From Asanoa hainanensis (lineage in GTDB: Bacteria; Actinomycetota; Actinomycetes; Mycobacteriales; Micromonosporaceae), in the NCBI RefSeq assembly GCF_900188485.1, contig NZ_FZPH01000018.1:91026-155025 (forward strand): 64,000 bases of DNA. The letters run 5' to 3'. The position numbers were made by a program, and so were the translations under genes. The notes under the pieces are model-generated. The model was not told the DNA's origin. It did no database searches and worked only from the letters and a program-made list of their open reading frames with translations. The stretch's first letter is position 1. Each line of letters begins with the position of its first letter. Of this stretch, positions 33,358 through 42,716 are shown in pieces.

Positions 33358-34620
33358 TCACTCGCCGGCGTCGCCTTGGGGGGAGGCGGTGCCGGCTGGC
33401 GCCGGGGTGGCCGGCGGCGTCGCGACCGGGTCCGGTTGGCGCGGGGCGGTGGTGGTCGGGGCGTTGGGCAGGACGATGCCGCGGATCGTCAGGTAGACCG
33501 CGTGCACGGCCAGGACGCGCTCGACCTCGTCGAGGATCGGGGCGAAGAACTGGTGCCGCTGTTCCGCGTCGATCATCGAGGTGACGGCGAAGTACATGCT
33601 CCCGAACCCGGCCAGCACCGCGGCGTTCTTCAGCAGCGCGACCGGGATCGAGCCCAGCATGGCCGGCTCCTCGCCGATCCACTGCTTGGCCGTCTCCCTG
33701 GTCACCATCAGGAAACCCAGCAGCACGAAGAAGCCGAACAGGCCGAGCCCGACCACGGCCGCCTGTACGAGCTGGCGCGTGGCCAGGATGACCAGCAGGT
33801 TCGTGACCTGGCCGTTGGCCAGCCGCACCGGCGCGAGCGGCTTCCCGTCCGGTGCCACGTCGGCCATGTCCACCATGGACAGCGGCGTGCGCTTGCAGGC
33901 GTGGCTGAGCCGGTCCGGACGCAGGTCGCGCTCGACCCGGCCGATCTCGTCGCGCAGCCGGCCGGCGCTGGCCAGGATGGTCACCGCCGCGAACAGCGCC
34001 AGCACCCAGCCGACCCGGTCCCAGCCGAGCCGGTGCATCGCCTGCCACAGCTCACCGGTGAAGAAGAAGAACAACGTCACGAACAGCAGCATCGGCAGCG
34101 CCCGCCCCTGCAGCCGCAGGCTGTTGCGCATGTCGTCGATGGCGTGCCGGACGGCACTGCGCAGCAGGGGCAGCAGGCCGTAGGTGACCACCAGGTAGCC
34201 GCCGGCGGTGGTCGCCACGGCGGCCAGCAGGTATTTGGTCACTCCCTCGCCGGACCATCCGTCTGTGAGCGCCGTCAGCGGCACGGCGGCCAGCAGGAGG
34301 GCGTACCCGGCCAGCAAGGTCCACGCGGTGAATAGCGAGAACCTGGGCATCCGCCGGCTCAGGGCGGCCAGCGCGGGCCAGGCGGCGAGGGCGGCGACGA
34401 CGGCCGCGAGCCCGATCAGGTCGTGGGTCCGCCCTTCGGCGCCGGCGGCCAGCGAGCCGAACCAGGCGAGATCGACGACCGCGATCATGCCCAGGTACGG
34501 CGCCATGCGGGGGAGCACGTGCCGGCGGAAGTCGTACCCGGCGATCATCTGTGGCACGCCGCGCCGGACGAACCAGCGCTCGGTCTGCCGGACGAGGGCG
34601 CGGGATGCGGTGAGCGGCAC
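33358..34620 (-). CDS. Multispanning membrane protein, unknown
   Basis: A 420-residue protein with about eight hydrophobic spans, the first near residues 40-60 (APYLGMIAVVDLAWFGSLAAG) and the last near 335-350. A soluble stretch of about 60 residues (DEIGRVERDLRPDRLSHACK) splits it in two. The C-terminal 35 residues are Pro/Ala/Thr-rich and probably disordered. No transporter or enzyme motif is recognised. It ends three bases from the convergent oxidoreductase stop. Confidence 0.7.
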   Translation of the reverse strand: MPLTASRALVRQTERWFVRRGVPQMIAGYDFRRHVLPRMAPYLGMIAVVDLAWFGSLAAGAEGRTHDLIGLAAVVAALAAWPALAALSRRMPRFSLFTAWTLLAGYALLLAAVPLTALTDGWSGEGVTKYLLAAVATTAGGYLVVTYGLLPLLRSAVRHAIDDMRNSLRLQGRALPMLLFVTLFFFFTGELWQAMHRLGWDRVGWVLALFAAVTILASAGRLRDEIGRVERDLRPDRLSHACKRTPLSMVDMADVAPDGKPLAPVRLANGQVTNLLVILATRQLVQAAVVGLGLFGFFVLLGFLMVTRETAKQWIGEEPAMLGSIPVALLKNAAVLAGFGSMYFAVTSMIDAEQRHQFFAPILDEVERVLAVHAVYLTIRGIVLPNAPTTTAPRQPDPVATPPATPAPAGTASPQGDAGE

Positions 34621-34711
34621 GCACTGATGGTGCCAGGCGTGGGTCCGCGGCGCCCGCCCCGCACGTTCGTGTGATGGAGTCTCCGGGGCGAAGTGGGGTA
34701 GCTTGTGCCGC

Positions 34712-35314
34712 GTGGAACACGCGCACGTGATCGACGACGTGGCCGAGGTCCTCGCGACCGAAGACGAGATCGCCGCCCGGGTTTCCGAGTTGGCCGCGCG
34801 GATCGAGGCCGACTACGCGGGGCGTGACCTGCTCCTGGTAGGGGTGCTCAACGGGGCGGCCACCGTGACGGTGGACCTGGCCCGCGCCCTGCACCGGCAC
34901 GTGGAGATCACCTGGATGGGGATCACCTCGTACGGGGCCGGCCAGGGCGGTTCCGGAGCGGTCCGGCTCCGCAAGGACATCGACGTGGACGTGGCGGGTC
35001 GCGACGTCCTGATCGTCGACACCGTGATCGACACGGGGCTCACTGCCGCCTGGTTGATGAACAACCTGCGCGCCCGCGGCCCCGCGTCACTCGAGTTCTT
35101 CGCTCTCTTCCGTAAGCCCGGTGCGCATGCGGCGAGCGTCCGATATGTCGGCTTCGAGGTGCCGGACGGCGTGGTCGTCGGGTACGGCCTCGACTACCAG
35201 GGCCGCTACCGCAACCTGCGCTGCTGCGCCCGGCTGGCCCCGCACGTCTACGAGCCGGCCTCAGCAGCTGTCGTCGGCGGTGCACAGGCGGTCGGCGGCG
35301 CGCTCGCCGAGTAA
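34712..35314 (+). CDS. hpt: Divergent hypoxanthine phosphoribosyltransferase-like protein
   Basis: A 200-residue PRTase-fold protein. LLVGVLNGAATVTVDLARAL, GITSYGAGQGGSG and VGFEVPDGVVVGYGLDYQGR align well with HPRT. Two catalytic features differ: the loop I Lys of KGA is Asn (VLNGAA), and the PRPP motif usually read as VEDIIDTG is VDTVIDTG, losing the second acidic residue. The main purine-salvage hpt is expected elsewhere, so this may be a paralog with altered substrate or no activity. TAGCTT seven bases before the GTG suggests leaderless expression. The 3' end overlaps the anti-sigma-like gene by 54 bases. Confidence 0.72.
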   Translation: MEHAHVIDDVAEVLATEDEIAARVSELAARIEADYAGRDLLLVGVLNGAATVTVDLARALHRHVEITWMGITSYGAGQGGSGAVRLRKDIDVDVAGRDVLIVDTVIDTGLTAAWLMNNLRARGPASLEFFALFRKPGAHAASVRYVGFEVPDGVVVGYGLDYQGRYRNLRCCARLAPHVYEPASAAVVGGAQAVGGALAE

Positions 35315-36142
35315 CCGCACCCGCTGCGGGTCGTCCAGCTCCAGCATGACGAAGCTGACCCGGTCACCCACCCGTACGGCCGCGATCGTCGTGACGCCCG
35401 CGTAGAGCTCGGCGCCGTCGTCGCCGACGGTCCGGACCCGCTGGCGGACCAGCCGCGACTGGTCGCCCGCGAAATCCTTCGCCAGCACGGTGTACGTCGT
35501 CGTCGTGGTGCCCGGCCGCTGCTCGCTGGTGGCCTCGCCGCCCGGGGTCTCCCAGCTCGCGCAGGCCTTGGTCACGCTGTCGATGTCGGCCATGACGTCG
35601 GCGGCCAGCCCGGCCGGGTAGCGGCTGCCCTCCGTGAAGACCGGCGGGCCGCCGCCCTCGAGGTTGGCATGGCGGAACCAGAGGTACTCCTGGTGGGCCG
35701 TGATGCCCAGTTGCGGGTACGCCGGGCAGTCGCTGCTGCCGAACACCCACGTCGGGTACGCGCCCGGCGAGTAGCCGACGTCGTTGGTCAGCTCGTAGCC
35801 GGCGCCGACGTCGGGCCCCTGGAGCAGGGCGGACTTGGGGAACAACGTCGAACCGTCGACGACCGGCGTCTGGTCGGTCGGGCTTGGCGTCGCCGGGGTT
35901 GTGGCCGGCACCGGCGTGGCCGCCGAGGTAGTGGCGGGAGCTGGTCTGGCCGGCGTCGACCGCGTGCCGGTCACGAGCCAGCCAGCGCCGGCCGCGACGA
36001 CCAGCAGGCTCACCGCGGCCAACACCGTCGTGCGGCGCTGGGCCCTGGTCCGGCCCCGCAGTCGGATTCGCTCGGGTTCGTCCCACGCGACGTCGGGAAG
36101 CTCGTGGTCGAGCCGGCCGGCGAGCTCTTCGAGATCAGCCAC
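35261..36142 (-). CDS. Membrane-anchored partner of the ECF sigma factor (putative anti-sigma)
   Basis: A 293-residue protein with a cytosolic N-terminus (MADLEELAGRLDHELPDV), one membrane span at about 38-58, a Thr/Pro-rich linker (60-90), and an extracytoplasmic domain of about 200 residues with paired Cys. Its start overlaps the sigma-factor gene by eight bases, the standard layout for a sigma/anti-sigma pair. No zinc HxxxCxxC anti-sigma motif is seen, so it belongs to a less typical class. Confidence 0.7.
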   Translation of the reverse strand: MADLEELAGRLDHELPDVAWDEPERIRLRGRTRAQRRTTVLAAVSLLVVAAGAGWLVTGTRSTPARPAPATTSAATPVPATTPATPSPTDQTPVVDGSTLFPKSALLQGPDVGAGYELTNDVGYSPGAYPTWVFGSSDCPAYPQLGITAHQEYLWFRHANLEGGGPPVFTEGSRYPAGLAADVMADIDSVTKACASWETPGGEATSEQRPGTTTTTYTVLAKDFAGDQSRLVRQRVRTVGDDGAELYAGVTTIAAVRVGDRVSFVMLELDDPQRVRLLGERAADRLCTADDSC

Positions 36143-36641
36143 GGTTCACCTCCGCCAGGTTGTCGTCGCTCATCAGTTGCGCCAGGGCGGCCCGGCCCCG
36201 GGAGAGGCGGGCCTTCACCGTGCCGACGGCGACGTCGGTCTCCCGCGCGATGTCCGCGACCGGCATCCCGAGCACGTAGTGCAGCGCGAGGGCAGTTCGC
36301 TGGTTGGCCGGCAGTTGTCGCAACGCGTCGACGAGGGCCACGGTGTCGGGCGTCGGCCCGTCGACGGGCCGGTCCGCACCGTGTCGCGCGTACGCCCGCG
36401 CCCGACTGCGCCGCCCGCGCCACCGACTGATCGCGATGCGCGCGGCGACCACGCGTACCCACGACTCGGGATCCGGATAACGCCCGACGGTCGCCCACCG
36501 CTGCCAGGCGCGCACGAACGCCTCCTGCACGACGTCCTGTGCCTCGACGATGTCGCCGGTGAGTACGTAGACGTAGCCCAACATGCGCCGCCGACCAGCC
36601 CGATAGAACTCGTCGAAGTCCACCTCGCGCGCGCCGTCCAT
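36135..36641 (-). CDS. SigE-family ECF RNA polymerase sigma factor
   Basis: A 168-residue ECF sigma factor. Region 2 is FDEFYRAGRRRMLGYVYVLTG, with AQDVVQEAFVRAWQRW binding core and the -10 element. Region 4 is LPANQRTALALHYVLGMPV and DIARETDVAVGTVKARLSRG. The ATG at 36641 follows GGAGGGG. An alternative GTG lies at 36656. Co-transcribed with the membrane partner gene. Confidence 0.9.
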   Translation of the reverse strand: MDGAREVDFDEFYRAGRRRMLGYVYVLTGDIVEAQDVVQEAFVRAWQRWATVGRYPDPESWVRVVAARIAISRWRGRRSRARAYARHGADRPVDGPTPDTVALVDALRQLPANQRTALALHYVLGMPVADIARETDVAVGTVKARLSRGRAALAQLMSDDNLAEVNRG

Positions 36642-36743
36642 CCACCCCTCCGCCACACCGGATGCGGGATATACGCCTGGGCCTGGCCGAAGGTTGCGTC
36701 GTCTTGTAGCTTCTGGCGACGGCCGTCGCGAGGAGCAGCACGC

Positions 36744-37564
36744 ATGGGTACGTTCGGAACCGGCCCGTTCTCCAGCGATGGAGCCAGGAATTTCCTGGAA
36801 GAGCTGGCAGCGCGCCCTCTCGCGCAGCGGGCGGCCGAGCTGGAGCGCCTGCTCGTACGCGTGCGGGAGCAACCGGATCTGCTCGGCCGGGAGTTCTTCC
36901 CGGACGAGGTCGTGGCCGCGGCGGCGATCGTCGCGGCGACCCTGCCGTTCGGGCAACAGTTCGCCGAAGACCTCGAAAGGCTGGTCGCGAACGACCTCGT
37001 CCCCGAACCCCGGTTGGCCGCGCCCGCGCGGGAGCTGACAAAGATCGCGCGTGCCGCGCTGCTGTTCGTGGCCGGCCCGGACGGCGCCTGGCATCGGGGG
37101 TGGACGACCGAAACGAACGCCGCCGCAGCGCGGGACACGATCGCGGAACTGTCGCAGGTGCTCGCCGCCGGAGCCGGGTTGGACGACCTCGACCGCATCT
37201 GGAACGACGCCGCCGACTACGGAGTCGATGGTGAGGTGCCCGAGGGCACCCCACCGGGCGTGGAGCATCTCGCGTCGCTGCTACGGGTCTACAACTGCGC
37301 GATGTCAGGCGGGCTGGATTTCGCCCTGGAGGTCAACGAGCCGTTCCGAGTCGTGCGCGCGATCGAGGCGATGCGGTATTTCGGCCTTCCGGAGGCCGCG
37401 GACTTCCTAGCGGACGTGCTGACCCGCAGCGAGAAGGGCGAAGACCCGATTCGCTGCCGCCCGACGGCGACTTCTATGCCCTCGTGGACGACGGTACGGA
37501 CCCGATAGGCAGGGCCTTCAGAGCAAAAGCAGCCAAGACCCCAACCGACTTCGGCCGCGCGTAG
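36744..37564 (+). pseudogene. DUF4259-like gene with C-terminal frameshift
   Basis: The N-terminus MGTFGTGPFSSDGARNFLEE is the DUF4259 signature, and the C-terminal part (YNCAMSGGLDFALEVNEPF) resembles DMP19/DUF4375 proteins. In the initial frame the protein ends at 37508 with an unlikely tail (IRCRPTATSMPSW). In another frame from 37454 the sequence reads LPPDGDFYALVDDGTDPIGR and stops at 37564, an evident genuine C-terminus. A one-base insertion or two-base deletion between about 37430 and 37454 explains this. It is either a recent mutation or a sequencing error. Confidence 0.65.
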
Positions 37565-37958
37565 CGCGCCGAACCAAGATCGACCTGTCAATCACGCCGT
37601 CGACCCGCCGCTCGCGGACGACGATGCCCTTGTGCCGGCCCTCGGCGTAGGCCCCAAGTGGAGTCCCGCCGAACAGGCCCGAACCCTCCTCGAGGTGCCA
37701 CTCGCAGGCGCGCGGTGGTCTTGGTTGTTGGGGTGGTCGCGGGCCGTGTCGTTGTGCGGGCCTTGGCGCCGCCGGCCCGCTGCGCGGGCGATGCCATGGG
37801 CGATTGGTTGTTGGCGTGGTCCCGGGCCGCGTTGTGTTCCGGCGATCAGGCCCCGGCCGCCCCGGCCGCGCCGTTCGCGGGCGGTGCGGTGGTGTTCGGT
37901 CGTCGGCGTGTCGCGGGCCGCGTGTTGCGGCCATCAGGCGCGGCCGCCCTGGTGTTCG
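37565..37958. other. Low-complexity intergenic with a possible gene remnant
   Basis: Between the DUF4259-like gene and the lhr stop. The minus strand from about 37700 to 37580 reads GSGLFGGTPLGAYAEGRHKG and IVVRERRVDGVIDRSILVRR, which looks like a real protein fragment but lacks a start and was not recognised. From 37700 to 37958 the sequence is degenerate tandem GC-rich repeats (GGTCGCGGGCCGTG-like units). No intact gene. Confidence 0.4.
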
Positions 37959-40900
37959 TCAGCCGCGTAGGCGTAGGCCGCGTGGTGTTGCTCGGAAGCC
38001 TGCTGAGGTCAGGGCGTCGCGCAGGGGTGATGCGTAGACGCCTTCGCCGTCCGCGCGTTCGACGGACAGGGCGCCCAGGGCTCCTGTGTGGACCGCGTCG
38101 GCCAGGGCCTTCGCGGCCGCGGTCAGGGCGTCCATGTCGTCGGTGAAGGAGAGCAGGGTGCGGCCGCCGCGTTCGACGTAGAGGGTTAGGTCGCCGCCGA
38201 CCAGTACGACCAGGGCGCCGGCCTTGCGGCCTGCTCGGTGGCCGGCGGCCTGGCCGCCGGGTTGGCCCTCGCCCGAGTCGACCGCGCGGTCCGGCCACGG
38301 CAGGGCCGCGCCATAAGGGTTGGCCGGGTCCGTTGCCGCCAGGACCAGGGCGAGGCCGCTGCCGCGGGCCCGGCCGCGGCCCGGTGGCTCTTCGACCGCC
38401 TCGACCCGGTCGTTGCGGTCGGCGATGGCGCGTAGTCGGTCGACGGCGCCCGGGACCGCGAACTGGGCCGCGCCCAGGCCCTCGACGAAGTAGCCGCGGC
38501 GGGCCGCGCCGCGTTCCTCCAGCGCGGCCAGCACCGGGTAGACCGCCGCGAAGCCGCCCGTCACTCCCTCGGCGGCGGCTACGCCCCGGGTGACCACGCC
38601 GTGGCGTTCGAGGAGGACGTCGGCCAGCGCCGCCGCACGGCGGGTCGGGTCGGCGTCGCGCTCCGGGAGCCGGGACCAGCGGCCGGCGACCGTGGGTGGG
38701 CCGGTGCGGCTCGGCATGACCGCCCGGCCGCCGGGGCGGCGGTAGCGGGTGCGGGGCGTGCTCGGCCGCGAGCGGTGTGCGCCGCCGGCGCCGAGCACCG
38801 CGCGTAGCGGAGCCAGCGTGTCGTTGGTCAGGTGGCCGGCCCAGACCAGGTCCCACACCGCACCCACGAGCTCGGCGTCGTCGGTGGCGCCGACCCGGTC
38901 GGAGAGCGTGCGGAAGAACAGCGCCTGGCCGTCGGACAGGGCCGACAGGACGGCCTCGTGCAGCGGGGTCAGCGCCAACGCGTCGTCGGGGACCGGCAGC
39001 AGGAGGGGCGCCGAGTCGGCGTAGGCCAGGGTGACCCAGCCGTCGCCGCCGGAGATGGCGCCGCCGCCGGCCCAGACCACCTCGCCGCTCGCGCACAGCT
39101 CGTCGAGGTAGCCCGGCTGGTAGTCGGCCACCCGCGCCGGCAGCACCAGGCGCTCGAGCGCGGACCCGGGCACCGCCAGGCCCTGTAGCTGCTCGACCGC
39201 GGCCTCGACCGCCTCGACGCCGCGGGCCGAGGAGCCGACCTGCTGCCAGCGGGGCAGGAAGGTGGCCAGCACCCGGGGTGGCACCGGCTCGATCTCGCGG
39301 CGCAGTGCGGCCAGCGACCGGCGGCGCAGCATCCGCAGGACCTCGGCGTCGCACCACTCGCTGCCGGCGCCGCCGGGGGAGAACTCGCCCGAGACCACCC
39401 GGCCGGTCGCCGCGAGCCGGCGCAGGGACTGCTCGACCACGTAGACGCCGAGCCCGAACCGCGCGGCGGCGGTGATGGCCGCGAACGGCGCGTGCGTGCG
39501 GGCGTAGCGGGCCACCAGGTCACCGAGCGGGTCGGCGACCGGCTCCAGGTGGGCGGTCGGGATGCCCACGGGCAGCGCCACGCCCAGTGCGTCGCGGTAA
39601 CGACCCGCGTCGTCGATGCCGATGAACCGGTCTTCGCCGGCGATCCGCACGAGCAGGGCCCGCCGGGCCGCGACCAGCTCCGACGCCCACTCCACCGCCG
39701 CACCCCGGGTGATCAACTCGGCGGGGGACAGGTCGCCGAGCAGGCGGAGCAGCTCGGCCACGTCTTCGGCGTCGCGCGGGGACCGCTCGGGGGTCAGCCA
39801 CTGCAGCTGCCGCTCGGTCTCGGTGACCACCGCGGGCTCCAGCAGCTCGCGCAGGTCGACCCGGCCGAGCAGCTCGCCGAGCAACGCCGAGTCGAGGGCC
39901 AGCGCGGCCGCCCGGCGCTCGGCCAACGGGGAGTCGCCCTCGTAGAGGAAGGCGCCGACGTAGCCGAACAGCAGCGACCGCGCGAACGGCGACGGCCGCT
40001 GGGTCTCGACCTCGACCAGGCGCACCTTGCGGGCGGCCAGGTCGCGCATCAGGCCGCTGAGCCCGGGCACGTCGAACACGTCCTGCAGGCACTCGCGGGC
40101 GGCCTCGAGCGTGATCGGGAAGTCGCCGTATTCGCGGGCCACGTCGAGCAGCTGCGCCGAGCGCTGCCGTTGCTGCCAGAGCGGCTGGCGGCGGCGCGGG
40201 TCGCGGCGCGGGAGCAGCAACGCCCGGGCCGCGCACTCCCGGAACCTGGCCGCGAACAAGGCCGACCCGCCGACCGCCTCTTCGACGATCTGGGTGATCT
40301 CGTCGGGGTCGAACGCCACGATGTCGGCGCCCGGCGGCTCGTCGGCCGTGTCGGGCAGCCGCACGACGATGCCGTCGTCGGAGGGCATCACCTGGGCGTC
40401 GACCCCGTAGCGCTCGGCCAGCCGCTGACCGACCGCCAGTGCCCACGGGCCGTTGACCCGGGCACCCAGGACACAGTGGACGGCCATCCGCCAGTCGCCG
40501 AGCTCGTCACGGAACCGCTCGACCACGACGGTGCGGTCGTCGGGCAGCGAGCGCGTCGCCTCCCGCTGCTCGGTCAGGTAGGCCATCAGGTTGCCGGCCG
40601 CCCAGTCGTCGAGCCCGCCCTCCTTCAGGGCGCCGACCGCGGCGTCCGAATCCTGCTTGACCAACGTGCGCAGCCGCGCGCCGATCGCCCGGCCCAGCTC
40701 GACCGGCCGGCCGATCTGGTCGCCCTTCCAGAACGGCATGCGGGCCGCCTGCCCGGGCGCGGGCGAGACCAGCACCCGGTCGGGCGTGATGTCTTCGATG
40801 CGCCACGACGTCGAGCCGAGCAGGAAGACGTCGCCGACCCGCGACTCGTAGACCATCTCCTCGTCGAGCTCGCCGACCCGGGCGGCGCGCTCGGCGCCGG

Positions 40901-42533
40901 CCAGGAACACGCCGAACAACCCTCGGTCGGGGATCGTGCCGCCGCTGGTCACCGCCAACCGCTGGGCGCCCGGGCGGCCGGTGAGCTGGTCGGTGGCCCG
41001 GTCCCAGACCAACCGGGGGCGCAGCTCCGCGAACGCCGTCGAGGGATAGCGGCCCGAGAGCATGTCGAGGACCGCGTGCAGCGCGGAGTCGGGTAGCTCC
41101 GCGAACGGCGCCGCCCGGCGGACCAGCACCGACAGGTCGCCGACGGCCCACGGGTCGAGCGCCACCATCGCCACGACCTGCTGCGCCAGCACGTCGAGCG
41201 GGTTGCGCGGGTAGCGCAGCTCCTCGATCGCCCCCTCGCCCATCCGCTCGGCGACCACCGCACAGGACACCAGGTCACCGCGATGCTTAGGGAAGACGAC
41301 CCCACGGGAGACGGCACCGACCTGGTGGCCGGCGCGGCCGACCCGCTGCAGCCCGGCGGCCACCGACGGCGGCGCCTCGATCTGGATCACCAGGTCGACC
41401 GCGCCCATGTCGATGCCCAGCTCCAGGCTGGACGTCGCGACCACGGCCGGTAGCGCGCCGGACTTGAGCGCCTCTTCGGTGTTCTTCCGCTCCTCGCGGG
41501 AGACGCTGCCGTGGTGGGCCCGGGCGATCACCGGTGGGGCGCCGCTGGCCGCGCCGGCCTGCGCCATGATCTCGGCCGGCAGCCGCGCGGAGCCGCCCGC
41601 CGCGATCTCCTCGACGGCTTCGACGGCGAGCTCGTTGAGCCGGGCGCAGAGCCGCTCGGCGCTGCGTCTGGAGTTGGTGAACACGATCGTCGACCGGTGC
41701 CGGGTGATCAGGTCATAGACGCGTTCCTCGACCGCCGGCCAGATCGACGCGCGCCGGGCCGTGCCCGGCTCGTCGCCCGGCTCCTCGACCTCGTCGAGCC
41801 GGGTCATGTCTTCGACCGGGACCTGGACGCTGACCTCGATCGTCTTGGTCGTGTCCGGCCGCACCACGTCGACCGGATGCGCGCCGCCGAGGAACTGCGC
41901 CACCTCGTCGACCGGCCGCACGGTCGCCGACAGCCCGATCCGCTGGGCCGGCTTGGGCAGCAACTCGTCGAGCCGCTCCAGCGACAGCGCCAGGTGCGCG
42001 CCCCGCTTGGTCGCGGCGACCGCGTGCACCTCGTCGACGATCACCGTCTCGACACCGCGCAGCGAGTCGCGCGCGGCCGACGTGAGCAGCAGGAACAGCG
42101 ACTCGGGCGTCGTGATCAGGATGTCGGGCGGCGTGCGGGCGAAGGTGCGCCGCTCGTCGGCGGGCGTATCGCCGGTGCGCATGCCGACGGTGATGTCGGG
42201 CGGCGGCAGCCCGAGCCGCCCGGCGGCCTGCCGGATGCCGGTCAGCGGGGCGCGCAGGTTGCGCTCGACGTCGACGGCGAGCGCCTTGAGCGGGCTGACG
42301 TACAGCACTCGGCACCGCTGCTTGCGCTCGGCCGGCAACGGCTCGCGGGACAGCTTGTCGAGCGACCACAGGAACGCGGCCAGCGTCTTGCCGGACCCGG
42401 TGGGGGCCACGACCAGGGCGTTGCGCCCGGCACCCACCGCCTTCCAGGCACCGGCCTGGGCGTCGGTGGGCGCGGCGAAGGCGGCGGCGAACCATTCCCT
42501 GGTCGCCGGCCCGAAGCTCCCCATCACATCCAC
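37959..42533 (-). CDS. lhr: ATP-dependent DNA helicase Lhr (long form)
   Basis: A 1524-residue superfamily 2 helicase, matching the length of mycobacterial Lhr, a 3'-5' DNA translocase in damage repair. Walker A is VVAPTGSGKTLAAF near residue 45, motif II VIVDEVHAVA, motif IV-VI region VGRAGHQVGAVSRG. The Lhr-core winged helix and beta-barrel domains follow, then the large Lhr C-terminal domain. The GTG at 42533 lies seven bases after a PafBC-type -10 element, so a leaderless damage-induced mRNA is predicted. Confidence 0.95.
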   Translation of the reverse strand: MDVMGSFGPATREWFAAAFAAPTDAQAGAWKAVGAGRNALVVAPTGSGKTLAAFLWSLDKLSREPLPAERKQRCRVLYVSPLKALAVDVERNLRAPLTGIRQAAGRLGLPPPDITVGMRTGDTPADERRTFARTPPDILITTPESLFLLLTSAARDSLRGVETVIVDEVHAVAATKRGAHLALSLERLDELLPKPAQRIGLSATVRPVDEVAQFLGGAHPVDVVRPDTTKTIEVSVQVPVEDMTRLDEVEEPGDEPGTARRASIWPAVEERVYDLITRHRSTIVFTNSRRSAERLCARLNELAVEAVEEIAAGGSARLPAEIMAQAGAASGAPPVIARAHHGSVSREERKNTEEALKSGALPAVVATSSLELGIDMGAVDLVIQIEAPPSVAAGLQRVGRAGHQVGAVSRGVVFPKHRGDLVSCAVVAERMGEGAIEELRYPRNPLDVLAQQVVAMVALDPWAVGDLSVLVRRAAPFAELPDSALHAVLDMLSGRYPSTAFAELRPRLVWDRATDQLTGRPGAQRLAVTSGGTIPDRGLFGVFLAGAERAARVGELDEEMVYESRVGDVFLLGSTSWRIEDITPDRVLVSPAPGQAARMPFWKGDQIGRPVELGRAIGARLRTLVKQDSDAAVGALKEGGLDDWAAGNLMAYLTEQREATRSLPDDRTVVVERFRDELGDWRMAVHCVLGARVNGPWALAVGQRLAERYGVDAQVMPSDDGIVVRLPDTADEPPGADIVAFDPDEITQIVEEAVGGSALFAARFRECAARALLLPRRDPRRRQPLWQQRQRSAQLLDVAREYGDFPITLEAARECLQDVFDVPGLSGLMRDLAARKVRLVEVETQRPSPFARSLLFGYVGAFLYEGDSPLAERRAAALALDSALLGELLGRVDLRELLEPAVVTETERQLQWLTPERSPRDAEDVAELLRLLGDLSPAELITRGAAVEWASELVAARRALLVRIAGEDRFIGIDDAGRYRDALGVALPVGIPTAHLEPVADPLGDLVARYARTHAPFAAITAAARFGLGVYVVEQSLRRLAATGRVVSGEFSPGGAGSEWCDAEVLRMLRRRSLAALRREIEPVPPRVLATFLPRWQQVGSSARGVEAVEAAVEQLQGLAVPGSALERLVLPARVADYQPGYLDELCASGEVVWAGGGAISGGDGWVTLAYADSAPLLLPVPDDALALTPLHEAVLSALSDGQALFFRTLSDRVGATDDAELVGAVWDLVWAGHLTNDTLAPLRAVLGAGGAHRSRPSTPRTRYRRPGGRAVMPSRTGPPTVAGRWSRLPERDADPTRRAAALADVLLERHGVVTRGVAAAEGVTGGFAAVYPVLAALEERGAARRGYFVEGLGAAQFAVPGAVDRLRAIADRNDRVEAVEEPPGRGRARGSGLALVLAATDPANPYGAALPWPDRAVDSGEGQPGGQAAGHRAGRKAGALVVLVGGDLTLYVERGGRTLLSFTDDMDALTAAAKALADAVHTGALGALSVERADGEGVYASPLRDALTSAGFRATPRGLRLRG

Positions 42534-42540
42534 GTCAGCA

Positions 42541-42563
42541 ATCCTGCCCGAGGGGTGTGACAG
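42541..42563 (-). promoter_or_regulatory. PafBC (RecA-NDp)-type promoter for lhr
   Basis: On the minus strand CTGTCACAC (42563-42555), eight bases, then CAGGAT (42546-42541), seven bases before the GTG. One mismatch in the -10 (C for T). Same geometry as at ycaQ and recA. Confidence 0.55.
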
Positions 42564-42716
42564 TTTCTAACTCCACGTGATCAGAACGGGACAAAGAGCT
42601 ATTAAAGGGCTATTAAGGGCCGATTTTCCCGGGTTTTCGGTGGGCGCGACCGTTGCCGCCGGAGACCGCTCGCTTCGCTTCGCTGCCACCTTCGTCGCTG
42701 GTCGCGCTTTCTTTGA

